Assembly: GCA_017481825.1 (NCBI GenBank)
Contig: JAFUOR010000001.1
Span: 1 to 64,000, forward strand
From: Clostridia bacterium
Lineage (GTDB): Bacteria; Bacillota; Clostridia; Christensenellales; Aristaeellaceae
Length of the DNA stretch: 64,000 nt
Direction: 5' to 3'
Of the stretch, positions 55,660 through 64,000 are shown in pieces. Both the position numbers and the translations under genes were made by a program. Positions within the stretch are counted from its first letter, which is position 1. The number at the start of each line of letters is the position of its first letter. The notes beneath the pieces are model-generated. The model saw only the letters and a program-made list of their open reading frames with translations, was not told the origin of the DNA and ran no database searches.

Positions 55660-57054
55660 ATGAAAGAATATCATGGCGACCGCGTCACCGGTCTGACGGT
55701 GGCCTACATCGGCGGCGGCAGCCGCGGCTGGGCCTGGGGCTTCATGACCGATATCGCCTGCGATGAGCAGATCAGCGGCACCGTCCGCCTTTACGACATT
55801 GACCGCGAGGCTGCCGAGCGCAACCGCATCATCGGCGAAAAGATCAACGCCCATCCCGACGCCAAGTCCCACTGGGATTTTGAGGTCAGCGCCTCCCTGC
55901 AGGAAGCCCTCACCGGCGCGGATTTCGTGGTCATCTCGATCCTCCCTGCCACCTTCGAGGAGATGCGCTCCGACGTGCATCTGCCTGAACGCGTGGGCGT
56001 GTGGCAGTCCGTGGGCGACACCGTGGGCCCTGGCGGCTTCATGCGCGCCATGCGCACCATCCCCATGTTTGTGGAGATCGGCGAGGCCATCCGCGATTAT
56101 GCGCCCGACGCGTGGGTCATCAACTATACCAACCCCATGAGCCTGTGCGTGCGCACGCTCTATGAGGTGTTCCCGCAGATCAAGGCCTTTGGCTGCTGCC
56201 ATGAGGTCTTCGGCACCCAGAGCCTCCTGTGCCGCATGCTCAAGGATATGGGCGTAGCCGAGAATGTGAAGCGTCAGGATCTGTACACCACGGTGGTGGG
56301 CATCAACCATTTCACCTGGCTGACCCGCGCCACCTGGAAGAATGTCGACCTGTTCCCGCTCTACGCCCAGTTTGCCGAGAAGTACGCCGATGGCTTTGAC
56401 GACGGCGGCGACAAGAACTGGATGAACAACTCCTTCGCCAGCGCGGACAAGGTGAAGTTCGACCTCTTCCGCAAGTATGGCGCAATCGCCGCCGCCGGTG
56501 ACCGCCATCTGGTGGAGTTCCTTCCCCCGTGGTACAACGACAGCCCTGAAACCGTCCGTTCGTGGAAGTTCGGTCTGACCACCGTTGACTGGCGCGTGAA
56601 CGACCTTGCCAAGCGCATGAAGCGTTCCGACGACCTGATTTCCGGCGCGGAACCCATCAGCCTCAAGGGCTCCGGTGAAGAGGGTCACATGCTGATCAAG
56701 GCCATCCTGGGCCTGGGCGATCTGGTCAGCAACGTGAACATCCCCAACCGCGGCCAGATCGAGAATCTGCCTCTGGGCGTGATTGTCGAAACCAACGCAC
56801 TTTTCGGCTATGACCGCATTGAGCCCGTGCATGCCGGCAAGGTGCCGGAGAACGTGCTGCCCCTGGTGGCCCGCCACGTCTACAATCAGGAAAACACCCT
56901 GCGCACCGCCATGACCTGCGACCGCAAGCTGGGCCTGTCCACCTTCATGAACGACCCGCAGATGAGCAATGTGTCGGCTGAAGACGGCAAGAAGCTCTTC
57001 GACGATATGCTGGAGAATCAGAAGAAGTGGCTGCCGGAAAAGTGGTTTGCTTAA
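55660..57054 (+). CDS. GH4 family enzyme, probable alpha-galacturonidase
   Basis: A 464-residue NAD- and Mn-dependent GH4 hydrolase. AYIGGGSRGWAWGFMTDI is the NAD-binding turn; INYTNPMSL is a family motif; FGCCHEVFGTQ contains the metal-ligand motif CHEV. In this family CHEV is linked to alpha-galacturonidase (LplD-like), unlike CHS in glucosidases/galactosidases or CHG in glucuronidases. GINHFTWLTRATW supplies another ligand. This would release galacturonate from pectin fragments in the cytoplasm. ATG 55660 follows ACGGAGG. Monocistronic with promoter and terminator. Confidence 0.88.
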   Translation: MKEYHGDRVTGLTVAYIGGGSRGWAWGFMTDIACDEQISGTVRLYDIDREAAERNRIIGEKINAHPDAKSHWDFEVSASLQEALTGADFVVISILPATFEEMRSDVHLPERVGVWQSVGDTVGPGGFMRAMRTIPMFVEIGEAIRDYAPDAWVINYTNPMSLCVRTLYEVFPQIKAFGCCHEVFGTQSLLCRMLKDMGVAENVKRQDLYTTVVGINHFTWLTRATWKNVDLFPLYAQFAEKYADGFDDGGDKNWMNNSFASADKVKFDLFRKYGAIAAAGDRHLVEFLPPWYNDSPETVRSWKFGLTTVDWRVNDLAKRMKRSDDLISGAEPISLKGSGEEGHMLIKAILGLGDLVSNVNIPNRGQIENLPLGVIVETNALFGYDRIEPVHAGKVPENVLPLVARHVYNQENTLRTAMTCDRKLGLSTFMNDPQMSNVSAEDGKKLFDDMLENQKKWLPEKWFA

Positions 57055-57075
57055 TCCACAGACAAGCTTATCTTC

Positions 57076-57108
57076 AAGGGCTGCTGCACCCCGCAGCAGC
57101 CCTTTTCC
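57076..57108 (+). terminator. Terminator of the GH4 gene
   Basis: Perfect 12-base-pair stem AAGGGCTGCTGC (57076-57087) with 57093-57104, 5-base loop, then TTTT-like tail. Confidence 0.85.
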
Positions 57109-57110
57109 TA

Positions 57111-57139
57111 TTGACAAGCTATGCATTTCCCGCTATGAT
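57111..57139 (+). promoter_or_regulatory. Sigma-A promoter of tcdA
   Basis: TTGACA at 57111-57116, 17-base spacer, TATGAT at 57134-57139. Confidence 0.8.
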
Positions 57140-57174
57140 GAAGAAGTCCTACGAATATCAGTGAGGTGACAAGC

Positions 57175-57891
57175 ATGTCCGAGCAGTTCTCCCGTACCGT
57201 GAACCTCCTGCACGAGGAGGGTTTTTCCCGATTGCAAGGAGCGCGCGTGGCCGTGTTCGGCGTGGGCGGCGTGGGCGGATATGTCTGCGAGGCGCTGGTT
57301 CGCAGCGGTATTGGTGAGATCGACGTGTTTGATAACGACACAGTCAGTCTGTCCAACCTGAACCGGCAGATCATCGCGCTGCACTCCACCATCGGCCAGG
57401 ACAAGGTGACGGTCATGGCCAGCCGCCTCCGGGACATCAATCCTGATGTGATCGTCCACGAGCACCGCATGTTCTACCTGCCGGAAAACGCCGATGCCAT
57501 CGACCTGACGCCCTATGATTTCGTCGTGGACGCGGTGGACACCGTGGCCGCCAAGGTTGAATTGGCCCTGCGCTGCGACAGGGCATGTATTCCCTTCATC
57601 AGCGCCATGGGGGCGGGCAACAAACTTGATCCCTCGCACCTTCGCATTGCGGATATCTATGACACCAGCGTCTGTCCCCTCGCCCGGGTCATGCGCACCA
57701 TCTGCCGAAAGAAGGGCATCCGCCGCATGACGGTGGCCTATTCTACCGAGGAACCCGTGCGCCCCGCCGTCGTTGCGGACGCTGAGGACGGCCGCCGCAA
57801 GGATATTCCCGCCAGCATGGCCTTCGTGCCCTCCGCCATGGGGCTGCTCATCGCCAGCCATGTGGTGCGAAAAATCGCATTGGATAAATAA
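57175..57891 (+). CDS. tcdA: tRNA threonylcarbamoyladenosine dehydratase (ThiF/MoeB-like)
   Basis: A 238-residue E1-like ATP-binding protein. VAVFGVGGVGGYVCEALVRS is the nucleotide-binding turn, DVFDNDTVSLSNLNRQI the Mg-ATP Asp and Arg motif, and DFVVDAVDTVAAKVEL the following strand. Length and motifs fit TcdA, which cyclises t6A in tRNA to ct6A. A ThiF or MoeB role is less likely since there is no thiamine or molybdopterin gene nearby. ATG 57175 follows GAGGTGA; GTG 57166 is an alternative. Confidence 0.87.
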   Translation: MSEQFSRTVNLLHEEGFSRLQGARVAVFGVGGVGGYVCEALVRSGIGEIDVFDNDTVSLSNLNRQIIALHSTIGQDKVTVMASRLRDINPDVIVHEHRMFYLPENADAIDLTPYDFVVDAVDTVAAKVELALRCDRACIPFISAMGAGNKLDPSHLRIADIYDTSVCPLARVMRTICRKKGIRRMTVAYSTEEPVRPAVVADAEDGRRKDIPASMAFVPSAMGLLIASHVVRKIALDK

Positions 57892-57918
57892 AAAACGCAT
57901 CCCCCCAAAGGAGATGCG
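57889..57918 (-). terminator. Terminator of the Rrf2 gene
   Basis: CGCATC (57896-57901) pairs with GATGCG (57913-57918), with inner CC/GG pairs; the minus strand then has TTTTTT. Confidence 0.65.
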
Positions 57919-57924
57919 CGATGC

Positions 57925-58353
57925 TTATTCGGATTTCTTGCCGGCTTCAATGCGATCCAGCACATCCTGCAGCGTCATGCTGGACAGGTAGGTGCGGATG
58001 ACCTCGTCAAGGCCCTCCCAGATGAAGAGCGTCTCACAGCCGTTGCAGCGCTCACAGGCATTGGGCGCATGATCAAGGCAGGCCACGGGATGGAGCGAGC
58101 CCTCCATGGTTTCAAGGATGCTGCACACGGTATAATCCGCCGGTTGACCCACCAATCGGTAGCCGCCCTGATGCCCGCGGGAGCCATGCAGGATGCCCGA
58201 CTGGCTCAGCACCAGCGCGATCTGCTCCAGGTACTTCTTTGAAATGCCCTGACGCGCAGCGATATCCTTGAGCGCCACCGGGGTTGCAGACTGATGCTGC
58301 GCCATATCCACCAACATCCGCAGCGCGTACCGTCCCTTGGTCGAAATCTTCAT
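57925..58353 (-). CDS. Rrf2-family regulator with cysteine cluster
   Basis: A 142-residue winged-helix regulator. MKISTKGRYALRMLVDMAQH is the Rrf2 N-terminus, VALKDIAARQGISKKYLEQI the HTH, GILHGSRGHQGGYRL the wing. ACLDHAPNACERCNGC carries three or more Cys in the position where IscR-type proteins bind an Fe-S cluster, so it may sense iron-sulfur or redox state. ATG 58353 follows AAGGAGG. It is divergent from the TtcA-like gene. Confidence 0.9.
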   Translation of the reverse strand: MKISTKGRYALRMLVDMAQHQSATPVALKDIAARQGISKKYLEQIALVLSQSGILHGSRGHQGGYRLVGQPADYTVCSILETMEGSLHPVACLDHAPNACERCNGCETLFIWEGLDEVIRTYLSSMTLQDVLDRIEAGKKSE

Positions 58354-58400
58354 GGCTCCGCCTCCTTGCGTGGGTTGAACGACGTTGAATGATCAATATG

Positions 58401-58429
58401 ATTATACCACAAGTTTAATAGGATTTCAA
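58401..58429 (-). promoter_or_regulatory. Sigma-A promoter of the Rrf2 gene
   Basis: Minus strand TTGAAA (complement of 58424-58429), 17-base spacer, TATAAT (complement of 58401-58406). The promoter of the divergent TtcA-like gene was not clear. Confidence 0.7.
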
Positions 58430-58451
58430 CAGTGATTTTCGGAGGTAACCT

Positions 58452-59339
58452 ATGGCCCGCACACTGACCCCCTGTGAGCGCATTGAGCGCAGCATCCTGA
58501 CGGATTTCCGCAAAACGCTGTGGAAACCCTTCATCGCCGCCATCAAGCGGTATGAGATGATCAAGGCCGGCGACAAGATTGCCGTGTGCATCTCCGGCGG
58601 CAAGGATTCGATGCTGCTGGCCAAGCTGGTGCAGGAACTGCACCGCCACAGCCCGGTTCCCTTTGAGGCGGAATTCATCGTAATGGATCCCGGCTACAAC
58701 CCGGCAAACCGCCAGAAGATCATCGACAACGCGGCCCTGCTGGAAATCCCCATCCGCATCTTTGACAGCGATATCTTCGAAGCCGCTACCAACGCTGAGC
58801 GCAACCCCTGCTACCTGTGCGCCCGCATGCGCCGGGGCTTCCTCTACGACCGGGCGCAGGAGCTGGGCTGCAACAAGATCGCCTTAGGGCATCACTTCAA
58901 CGATGTGATCGAAACCACCATGCTGGGCATGTTCTACGGCTCCCAGCTGCAGGGCATGCTGCCCAAGCTGCACAGCCAGAACTTCGAGGGTATGGAGCTC
59001 ATCCGTCCGATGTACATGATTCATGAGGATGCCATCATCGGCTGGTGCCGCGCCAACGATTTGACCTTCATCCAGTGCGCCTGCCGCTTTGTGGAGGCTC
59101 GCGATCACAGCCGCGACGGCGTAGGGGATTCCAAGCGCCAGGAGATCAAGGTGCTGCTGCGCAATCTCCGCGAAACCAACCCCGACATCGAAAAGAGCAT
59201 CTTCAACAGCATCCACACCGTGACGCTGGACACCATGCCCGGCTGGAAGATTCACGGCAAAGAGTACAGCTACCTCGATGATTACGACCAGTGGCCGAAT
59301 ACCTTCGCTGGACTGACGAAAAGGGAGGACACGCCATGA
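58452..59339 (+). CDS. TtcA-family tRNA 2-thiocytidine synthetase-like protein
   Basis: A 295-residue PP-loop ATPase. AVCISGGKDSMLLAKLV is the PP-loop, NPCYLCARMRRGFLYD the first CXXC pair, and LGHHFNDVIETTML a conserved family segment; a further Cys pair is in FIQCACRF. TtcA uses an Fe-S cluster to thiolate cytidine in tRNA; TtuA/NcsA-like roles are possible. ATG 58452 follows CGGAGG. Its stop overlaps the next start (ATGA). An Rrf2 Fe-S sensor next door fits an Fe-S enzyme. Confidence 0.85.
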   Translation: MARTLTPCERIERSILTDFRKTLWKPFIAAIKRYEMIKAGDKIAVCISGGKDSMLLAKLVQELHRHSPVPFEAEFIVMDPGYNPANRQKIIDNAALLEIPIRIFDSDIFEAATNAERNPCYLCARMRRGFLYDRAQELGCNKIALGHHFNDVIETTMLGMFYGSQLQGMLPKLHSQNFEGMELIRPMYMIHEDAIIGWCRANDLTFIQCACRFVEARDHSRDGVGDSKRQEIKVLLRNLRETNPDIEKSIFNSIHTVTLDTMPGWKIHGKEYSYLDDYDQWPNTFAGLTKREDTP

Positions 59340-60493
59340 ACCGCCTGCCTGCAGAACTCCGCGAGGCAACCTGTGCCTTTCTCGATCATCACCGCGAAAC
59401 CCATCCTTCCACGACGGAGGAATATGCAGCCTTCCGTGAAGCCATGCTGCAGGACATGCAGCAGGGATTGGCTGTCGGCAGCACTGCACCGCGCACTCTG
59501 ATCGAAGGCCAGCGCCTGCGCATCCGCACAGCTTGCCTGGCAGACGAACCCTTCATGCGCGGCGTCGAGCTTGACCCTGACAATCGGCCCTGGGTAGGCC
59601 ACTGGCCGCTGCCGTGGCGTATTGCCCGCTTCGGCGACAGGAACATGCTGCAATGCATCATCGAGAAGCGCGACGGCACGCCCATCGGTATCCTGATCTT
59701 CAGCGACATGAGCATCACCCACGAGAAACTCCAGCTCAAGCGCATCGCCCTGATCAAAAAGGGACATGGCTACGGCAAGGAGACTCTCTGCCTTGCACAG
59801 CGTTGGGCCTTTGAGATCATCGGCACGCCCCAGCTGTACCTGGGCACCAAGGAGCATAATCTCCGCGCACAGTGCATCTACAAGGCCGTCGGCTTCACCC
59901 CCGGCATGCCCGATCCCTGCACGTACTTTTATATGAACAAACCACATGGCAAAGGAGGAACCCTCATGCTGACCACCCGCCGCAGCATCCGCCGCTTCAC
60001 CGGCGAGGCCGTATCGCCCGAAATGCTCGCCAATCTGGTGAACACCGCCGCTTACGCGCCCTCCTGGAAGAATTCCCAGACCACCCGCTACATCGCCGTG
60101 ACGGACAAGGCTCTCATTGCGCGCATTGCCGAGGAATGCACCATGGGCTTTGAGCACAACAGGGGGATCATTGCAAACAGTCCGGTGCTCATGGTGCTGA
60201 CCACCGTAAACGGCCGCAGCGGTTACGAGCGCGACGGTTCCTTTACCACGGCGAAGGGCACGCACTGGCAGTCCTTCGACGCGGGGATTGCTGCTCAGAC
60301 CTTCTGCCTTGCGGCCCACGAAAAGGGGCTCGGCACGGTGATGCTGGGCATCTTTGATGAAGCGAAGGTGGCGGCACTGGTTCATGTTCCCGAGGGACAG
60401 AGTGTGTCGGTGCTGATTCCGTTGGGGTATCCGGCGGAGGCGCCCAATGCGCCCAAGCGCAAGGGTGCGGAGGAGCTGCTGACTATTCTGTAA
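59336..60493 (+). CDS. GNAT acetyltransferase-nitroreductase fusion with an internal start site
   Basis: A 385-residue protein. Residues about 55-205 form a GNAT-like domain (RLRIRTACLADEPFMRGVEL, IALIKKGHGYGKETLCLAQR as acetyl-CoA motif, NLRAQCIYKAVGFTPG). Residue 211 onward is a nitroreductase domain (LTTRRSIRRFTGEAVSPEML, APSWKNSQTTRYIAV, GIAAQTFCLAAHEKGLGTVM) that binds FMN. At the junction AAAGGAGG (59951-59958) stands 7 bases before an in-frame ATG (59966), so the nitroreductase may also be made alone. No stop separates the parts. ATG 59336 overlaps the TtcA-like stop. Substrates unknown. Confidence 0.85.
   Translation: MNRLPAELREATCAFLDHHRETHPSTTEEYAAFREAMLQDMQQGLAVGSTAPRTLIEGQRLRIRTACLADEPFMRGVELDPDNRPWVGHWPLPWRIARFGDRNMLQCIIEKRDGTPIGILIFSDMSITHEKLQLKRIALIKKGHGYGKETLCLAQRWAFEIIGTPQLYLGTKEHNLRAQCIYKAVGFTPGMPDPCTYFYMNKPHGKGGTLMLTTRRSIRRFTGEAVSPEMLANLVNTAAYAPSWKNSQTTRYIAVTDKALIARIAEECTMGFEHNRGIIANSPVLMVLTTVNGRSGYERDGSFTTAKGTHWQSFDAGIAAQTFCLAAHEKGLGTVMLGIFDEAKVAALVHVPEGQSVSVLIPLGYPAEAPNAPKRKGAEELLTIL
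59951..59968 (+). promoter_or_regulatory. Internal ribosome binding site and start codon of the nitroreductase part
   Basis: AAAGGAGG, 7-base spacer, ATG, in the same frame as the upstream acetyltransferase. The residues it encodes at the junction are GKGGTLM. Confidence 0.7.
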
Positions 60494-60495
60494 CA

Positions 60496-60533
60496 AAAAG
60501 ACTGGCATACCGCGATGGGTATGTCAGTCTTTT
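60496..60533. terminator. Terminator
   Basis: Stem of about 16 pairs with one G-T wobble, AAAAGACTGGCATACC (60496-60511) with 60517-60533, ending in TTTT, between convergent genes. The 95 bases on to 60628 hold a second weak hairpin (GGTTG/CAACC) and nothing else. Confidence 0.8.
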
Positions 60534-60628
60534 CTGGTTTTTGGGTTGTGCCTTTTTGGGAGGGTGCAACCGGGACTTTTTTCGTGCGGCTAGGCAGTTC
60601 TTTGTACCTTTGGCAGGTGGGAAGTTTT

Positions 60629-61474
60629 TTATTTAGCGCTGCTTCGGGGGTCGAGGGCGTCACGCAGGGCGTCGCCTACCAGGTTGATGCATACTACCAG
60701 CAGGATAACTACCACGCCGGAGGGCAGCCAGATCCACCATTTGCCGGTCAGAACGCTCAGGGACTGAGCGGCACCCAGGAGGTTGCCCAGCGAAGCCGTG
60801 GGCGGCTGCACGCCCTGCCCAAGGAAGGACAGGGCCGCCTCATCCAGGATGGACAGGGCAAACACGCTGCTGCCGTAGACCAGCACGGGCGCGATGGTAT
60901 TGGGCAGAATTTCGCTGAAAAGAATGAACCGCCGCGGCATGCCAGCCGTGATATCCGAACGGATAAAATTCGTTTCGCGCAGGGACAGGACGTTTCCGCG
61001 AACCAGTCGGCACACGCCCGGCCAGTTCACAAAGCCGAGGATGAGGATGATCGTCCACAAGCCCGGCTCAAAGATGGCTGCCGCTACCAGCACCAGCAGG
61101 ATATAGGGGAAGGACATCACCATATCCGTCACACTCATGATGATGCGGTCCGCCCAGCCGCCGAAGAAGCCGGCAGTCAGCCCCAGTCCCACGCCGATGG
61201 CGGTGGATATCGCCGTAGCCAGCGCGCCCACCATCAGCGAAATCCGCATGCCGTACAGCACGCGGGAGAACATGTCCCGGCCGATTTTGTCCGTACCGAG
61301 GATGTGCTCTGCGCTGGGGGGCTTATAGAAGCTGCCCGTGGGCTTGGTGGGCGCATAGGGTGCAACCAGCGGCGCAAAAACCGCCATGAGCACCAGCGCT
61401 GTCAGCACCACAAGGCTCGCCACCGCCAGCTTATGGCGGCAGAAGCGCTTCCAGATGGTCAACATGTTTTGCAT
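60629..61474 (-). CDS. Oligopeptide/dipeptide ABC transporter permease (DppC type)
   Basis: A 281-residue membrane protein with six predicted helices. HKLAVASLVVLTALVLMAVF is the first helix; HILGTDKIGRDMFSRVLYGM is the conserved OppC/DppC N-terminal motif; the EAA loop reads NFIRSDITAGMPRRFILFSE. ATG 61474 follows CAGGAG. It is the last gene of a transporter operon whose order (ATPase, ATPase, DppB, DppC) is read leftward. Nickel, peptide or glycoside substrates are all known for this class. Confidence 0.93.
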   Translation of the reverse strand: MQNMLTIWKRFCRHKLAVASLVVLTALVLMAVFAPLVAPYAPTKPTGSFYKPPSAEHILGTDKIGRDMFSRVLYGMRISLMVGALATAISTAIGVGLGLTAGFFGGWADRIIMSVTDMVMSFPYILLVLVAAAIFEPGLWTIILILGFVNWPGVCRLVRGNVLSLRETNFIRSDITAGMPRRFILFSEILPNTIAPVLVYGSSVFALSILDEAALSFLGQGVQPPTASLGNLLGAAQSLSVLTGKWWIWLPSGVVVILLVVCINLVGDALRDALDPRSSAK

Positions 61475-61497
61475 GATAAGCTCCTGAAATTCGGGAA

Positions 61498-62445
61498 TCA
61501 ATCGTACTTGATGGTCGGGTCAACAAGGGCGTAGACGATATCCGTGATGAGGTTGGCCGCCAGCACCACCACGGCGGAGAGCAGGCACACGCCCATCACC
61601 ACCGGATAATCACGGCTGGTGATGGCACTCATAGTGATCAGCCCCAGCCCCGGCCATGAGAACATCTGCTCAACGATCACCGCACCGCCAAAGAGCGTCG
61701 GGATCTGCATGCCGATGACCGTCACAATGGGCAGCAGTGCATTGCGCCATGCATGCCGGTTGATGACCAGCCGCCTGCCCAGGCCCTTCGCCTTCGCCGT
61801 GCGGACGTAATCCATCTCAAGGATTTCCAGCACCGCGCTGCGCACATAGCGGATATTGCCCCCAGCGATGGACACTGCAAGCACCGCGACCGGCATCACC
61901 ATATGGCGCGCCACATCCAGGAAGCCTCCGCCGGTATTGGCGGTAGTCATGCCCGAGGAGGGCAGCCAGCCCAGCGTCACATGGAAGATGTACACCAGAA
62001 TCAGCGCCAGGAAAAAGCTTGGGATACTGGAGAGAAAGAACGATGTGGTCACCACGGTGTAGTCACGCTTCTGATAGCGGTGGATGGCGCTGTACACGCC
62101 CGCGGGGATGGCAATGATCAGTCCCACCACCATCGACGCCCCCATCAGCAGGAGCGTCGGGCCAATGTTGCGCCCGATGATCTCCGTCACGGGTTCGTAG
62201 CTTTCATAGCTGTAACCAAGGTTGCCCTGCAGCACATCGCCCATCCAGCCCAGGTACTGCCGCCACACTGGCTGGTCAAGGCCCCATTCCGCCGCACGCA
62301 GGGCGATAGCTTCCTGCGACATGCGCGGGCCGGTCATCATGTCAACCGGGCTGCCCGCCAGAGACATGAGGGCAAAATCGATGATCGTGATACCCAACAG
62401 CACCGGCAGCGCCAGCAGCAACTTCTTCAATATGTATTTAAGCAT
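61498..62445 (-). CDS. Oligopeptide/dipeptide ABC transporter permease (DppB type)
   Basis: A 315-residue membrane protein. MLKYILKKLLLALPVLLGIT is the classic DppB start. SIPSFFLALILVYIF and the EAA-like DYVRTAKAKGLGRRLVINRH followed by NALLPIVTVIG fit the family. The start at 62445 overlaps the ATPase gene by 8 bases. A segment NYGxS-like NLGYSYESYEPVTEII is the expected extracellular loop. Confidence 0.93.
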   Translation of the reverse strand: MLKYILKKLLLALPVLLGITIIDFALMSLAGSPVDMMTGPRMSQEAIALRAAEWGLDQPVWRQYLGWMGDVLQGNLGYSYESYEPVTEIIGRNIGPTLLLMGASMVVGLIIAIPAGVYSAIHRYQKRDYTVVTTSFFLSSIPSFFLALILVYIFHVTLGWLPSSGMTTANTGGGFLDVARHMVMPVAVLAVSIAGGNIRYVRSAVLEILEMDYVRTAKAKGLGRRLVINRHAWRNALLPIVTVIGMQIPTLFGGAVIVEQMFSWPGLGLITMSAITSRDYPVVMGVCLLSAVVVLAANLITDIVYALVDPTIKYD

Positions 62446-63415
62446 GGCGCACCTGCCTTTCCGCCTTCATGCAGGCAGACAGGTGGGCCAGATCCTGCGC
62501 GACGGGCAAAAGTGCGCCGGTCAAGGATGCGCAGCCCTTTTCCGCATGAGGGCAACGAGCCATCAGCGGACAGCCTGTTTCGGGGCGCAGACCGATCTCC
62601 CCCGAGAGCGTCGTCCGGACGCGTTCCCGCTGAGTGATATCCGCCACGGGAGCGGCGTCCAGCAGCGCGCGGGTGTAGGGATGGGCGGGCTGCGCAAAGA
62701 GCGTCTGCGCATCGCCGATCTCCACCATGCGCCCCATATACATGACCCCCATGCGATGGCTGACGTAGCGCACCGCCGCCAGGCCGTGGCCAATAAACAT
62801 GCAGGTCAGCCCCAGTTGGGCCTGGAGATCGCGCAGCAGGTTGAGTATTTGCGCCTGCACGGACACATCCAGTGCCGAGACCGGCTCGTCCAGAATGAGG
62901 AGCTCAGGATTCAGTGACAGCGCCCGCGCCAAACACACGCGCTGGCGCTGGCCGCCGGATAATTCATGGGGATAACGCGCCTTCATATCGCCGCTCAGAC
63001 CCACCAACACCAGCAGCTCCTCCACCTTTGCCGGAGCCTCGCGCCGCGTGGTCAGCCGATGATAGAGCATCGGCTCGGCGATCATATCCTCCACGCGCTT
63101 GCGAGGGTTGAGGGATGAGCCGCTGTCCTGAAAGACCATCTGGAATTTGGGCCGCAGCGCACGCCTTTCCCCTTCCGGAAGATGATCGATACGCCGCCCC
63201 TTGAACCAGACCTCGCCCGCATCGGGCGCTTCAAGGCCCATAACGAGCTTTGCCAGCGTCGATTTGCCGCAGCCGCTTTCGCCCACCACGCCGAAGAATT
63301 CCCCCTCGCGGATGGTCAGATCGACCTGATCCACGGCCTGCAGGTACGCAGGCTTCAGGGGCGTGCCGCCAATGCGGTAACGCTTGCACAGACCGCGCAG
63401 CTCAAGCATGGCCAT
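62438..63415 (-). CDS. Oligopeptide/dipeptide ABC transporter ATP-binding protein (OppF type)
   Basis: A 325-residue ATPase. Walker A GVVGESGCGKSTLAKL, signature [15 protein letters not shown], Walker B ELLILDEPVSALDVSVQAQI and switch His are present. The OppF-type C-terminal region has Cys residues (GCPLMARCPHAEKGC) that in related ATPases bind a 4Fe-4S cluster. The start ATG 63415 overlaps the upstream TGA stop (TGATG), showing translational coupling; ATG 63409 also lies in frame. Confidence 0.93.
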   Translation of the reverse strand: MAMLELRGLCKRYRIGGTPLKPAYLQAVDQVDLTIREGEFFGVVGESGCGKSTLAKLVMGLEAPDAGEVWFKGRRIDHLPEGERRALRPKFQMVFQDSGSSLNPRKRVEDMIAEPMLYHRLTTRREAPAKVEELLVLVGLSGDMKARYPHELSGGQRQRVCLARALSLNPELLILDEPVSALDVSVQAQILNLLRDLQAQLGLTCMFIGHGLAAVRYVSHRMGVMYMGRMVEIGDAQTLFAQPAHPYTRALLDAAPVADITQRERVRTTLSGEIGLRPETGCPLMARCPHAEKGCASLTGALLPVAQDLAHLSACMKAERQVRHA

Positions 63416-64000
63416 CAGGCGTTCACCGTCCTTTCGCAGCGCACGGGATGCTCGCCCATGGCATATTGGGGCTGTTTGCCGCATTCCTCCGCATGGGGGC
63501 AGCGGGGCGCAAAACGGCAGCCCTGCAGGGTATCATAGCGCTCCGGCACCGCGCCCGGAATGGCATAGAGCCGACGCTCCTTTGGATCGTCAAGCCCGGG
63601 TACAGCGGAGAGCAGCGCTTGGGTGTAGGGATGCTGCGGATTCGTCAGGAGCGTATGCACATCGGCAGATTCCACGCACTGCCCGGCATACATCACCACC
63701 ACACGGTCAGCCAGCTCGGCTACCACGCCGATATCATGGGTGATGAGCAAAACGCCCATACCCTCGTCCCGCAGCTGTCTGATCAGCATCAGAATCTGGC
63801 GCTGCACGGTCATATCGAGGGCCGTGGTGGGTTCATCAGCAATGAGCAGACGCGGTGAGCAGGAGAGCGCCATAGCGATCATGACCCGCTGGCGCTGCCC
63901 GCCGGAAAGCTGATGAGGGAATTTGCGCATGGCTGTCCCTGCGTCGGGGATGCCGACCTTCTGCAGCAGCTGCACCGCGCGGGCAGCAGCCTCCTCCCGG
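63415..64000 (-). CDS. Oligopeptide/dipeptide ABC transporter ATP-binding protein (OppD type), C-terminal part
   Basis: The last 195 or so codons of an OppD-type ATPase; the N-terminus with Walker A lies beyond the window. [20 protein letters not shown] is the signature, [20 protein letters not shown]alker B, and [20 protein letters not shown] the switch. [20 protein letters not shown] then CPHAEEC is the usual Cys-rich C-terminus. The frame stays open to the right edge. Confidence 0.93.
   Translation of the reverse strand, partial: REEAAARAVQLLQKVGIPDAGTAMRKFPHQLSGGQRQRVMIAMALSCSPRLLIADEPTTALDMTVQRQILMLIRQLRDEGMGVLLITHDIGVVAELADRVVVMYAGQCVESADVHTLLTNPQHPYTQALLSAVPGLDDPKERRLYAIPGAVPERYDTLQGCRFAPRCPHAEECGKQPQYAMGEHPVRCERTVNA

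Noticed and set aside
1..64000. CRISPR array, tRNA or rRNA genes
   Set aside because: No regularly spaced identical repeats, tRNA cloverleaf with CCA-end features, or rRNA signature sequences were noticed on reading; a dedicated scan could still find a divergent one.

Overview
The window looks like chromosome from an anaerobic, polysaccharide-degrading gut Firmicute (Clostridia). The basis is near-universal AAGGAGG-type ribosome binding sites, sigma-A promoters with 17-base spacers, GC-rich protein genes, many glycoside hydrolases and family 1 sugar ABC transport, a ferredoxin/TlpA redox module, and an AT-rich mobile island of the kind common in gut Clostridia. No rRNA, tRNA or CRISPR array was seen. 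A genus cannot be assigned from sequence inspection alone.

Layout. 1-141: end of an IS30-family insertion sequence running off the left edge. 285-5791: two divergent sugar isomerase/epimerase-like genes, an AEC-family permease and a GH3 hydrolase. 5867-13114: a secreted TlpA-like protein divergent from a likely operon of a CXXC membrane protein, a membrane ferredoxin-TlpA fusion, a zinc-ribbon protein with a Gly/Arg tail, and a GH31 hydrolase. 13108-19100: an XRE regulator with a perfect inverted-repeat operator beside a DUF1273/SLOG gene, then GH43, nagB, an AraC regulator and a two-domain flavoprotein. 19285-25424: M16C metallopeptidase, small secreted protein, recQ, two small HTH genes. 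25481-26413: a second GH43.

About 26728-32912 is a 6.2-kb AT-rich integrated element. It carries a DUF6061-like gene, two tandem radical SAM genes behind a strong promoter with a palindromic operator, a MobC-like gene without a relaxase, a structured oriT-like stretch, a GNAT acetyltransferase, a small acidic protein and a large serine recombinase. The radical SAM pair is the best candidate in the window for an uncharacterised system.

32995-41039: GH94 phosphorylase, an NAD-salvage pair (isochorismatase-fold hydrolase and pncB), a MATE exporter with a Gfo/Idh/MocA oxidoreductase, and a YmaF-like His-rich protein. 41111-49598: a LacI-regulated uptake and degradation locus (binding protein, two permeases, DUF2264, GH88, a probable beta-sandwich protein), probably for uronic-acid-containing glycans. 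49673-53656: a TetR-led five-gene operon of flavin and membrane enzymes with a clear operator. 53921-60493: ilvE, decayed small genes, a GH4 enzyme with the CHEV motif of alpha-galacturonidases, tcdA, an Rrf2 regulator, a TtcA-family protein and a GNAT-nitroreductase fusion. 60629-64000: four genes of an oligopeptide/dipeptide-type ABC transporter, cut by the right edge.

Taken together, the CAZymes (GH3, GH31, two GH43, GH94, GH88, GH4) plus nagB suggest a generalist plant- and host-glycan fermenter whose enzymes are mostly scattered as single transcription units, with one compact ABC-linked locus.
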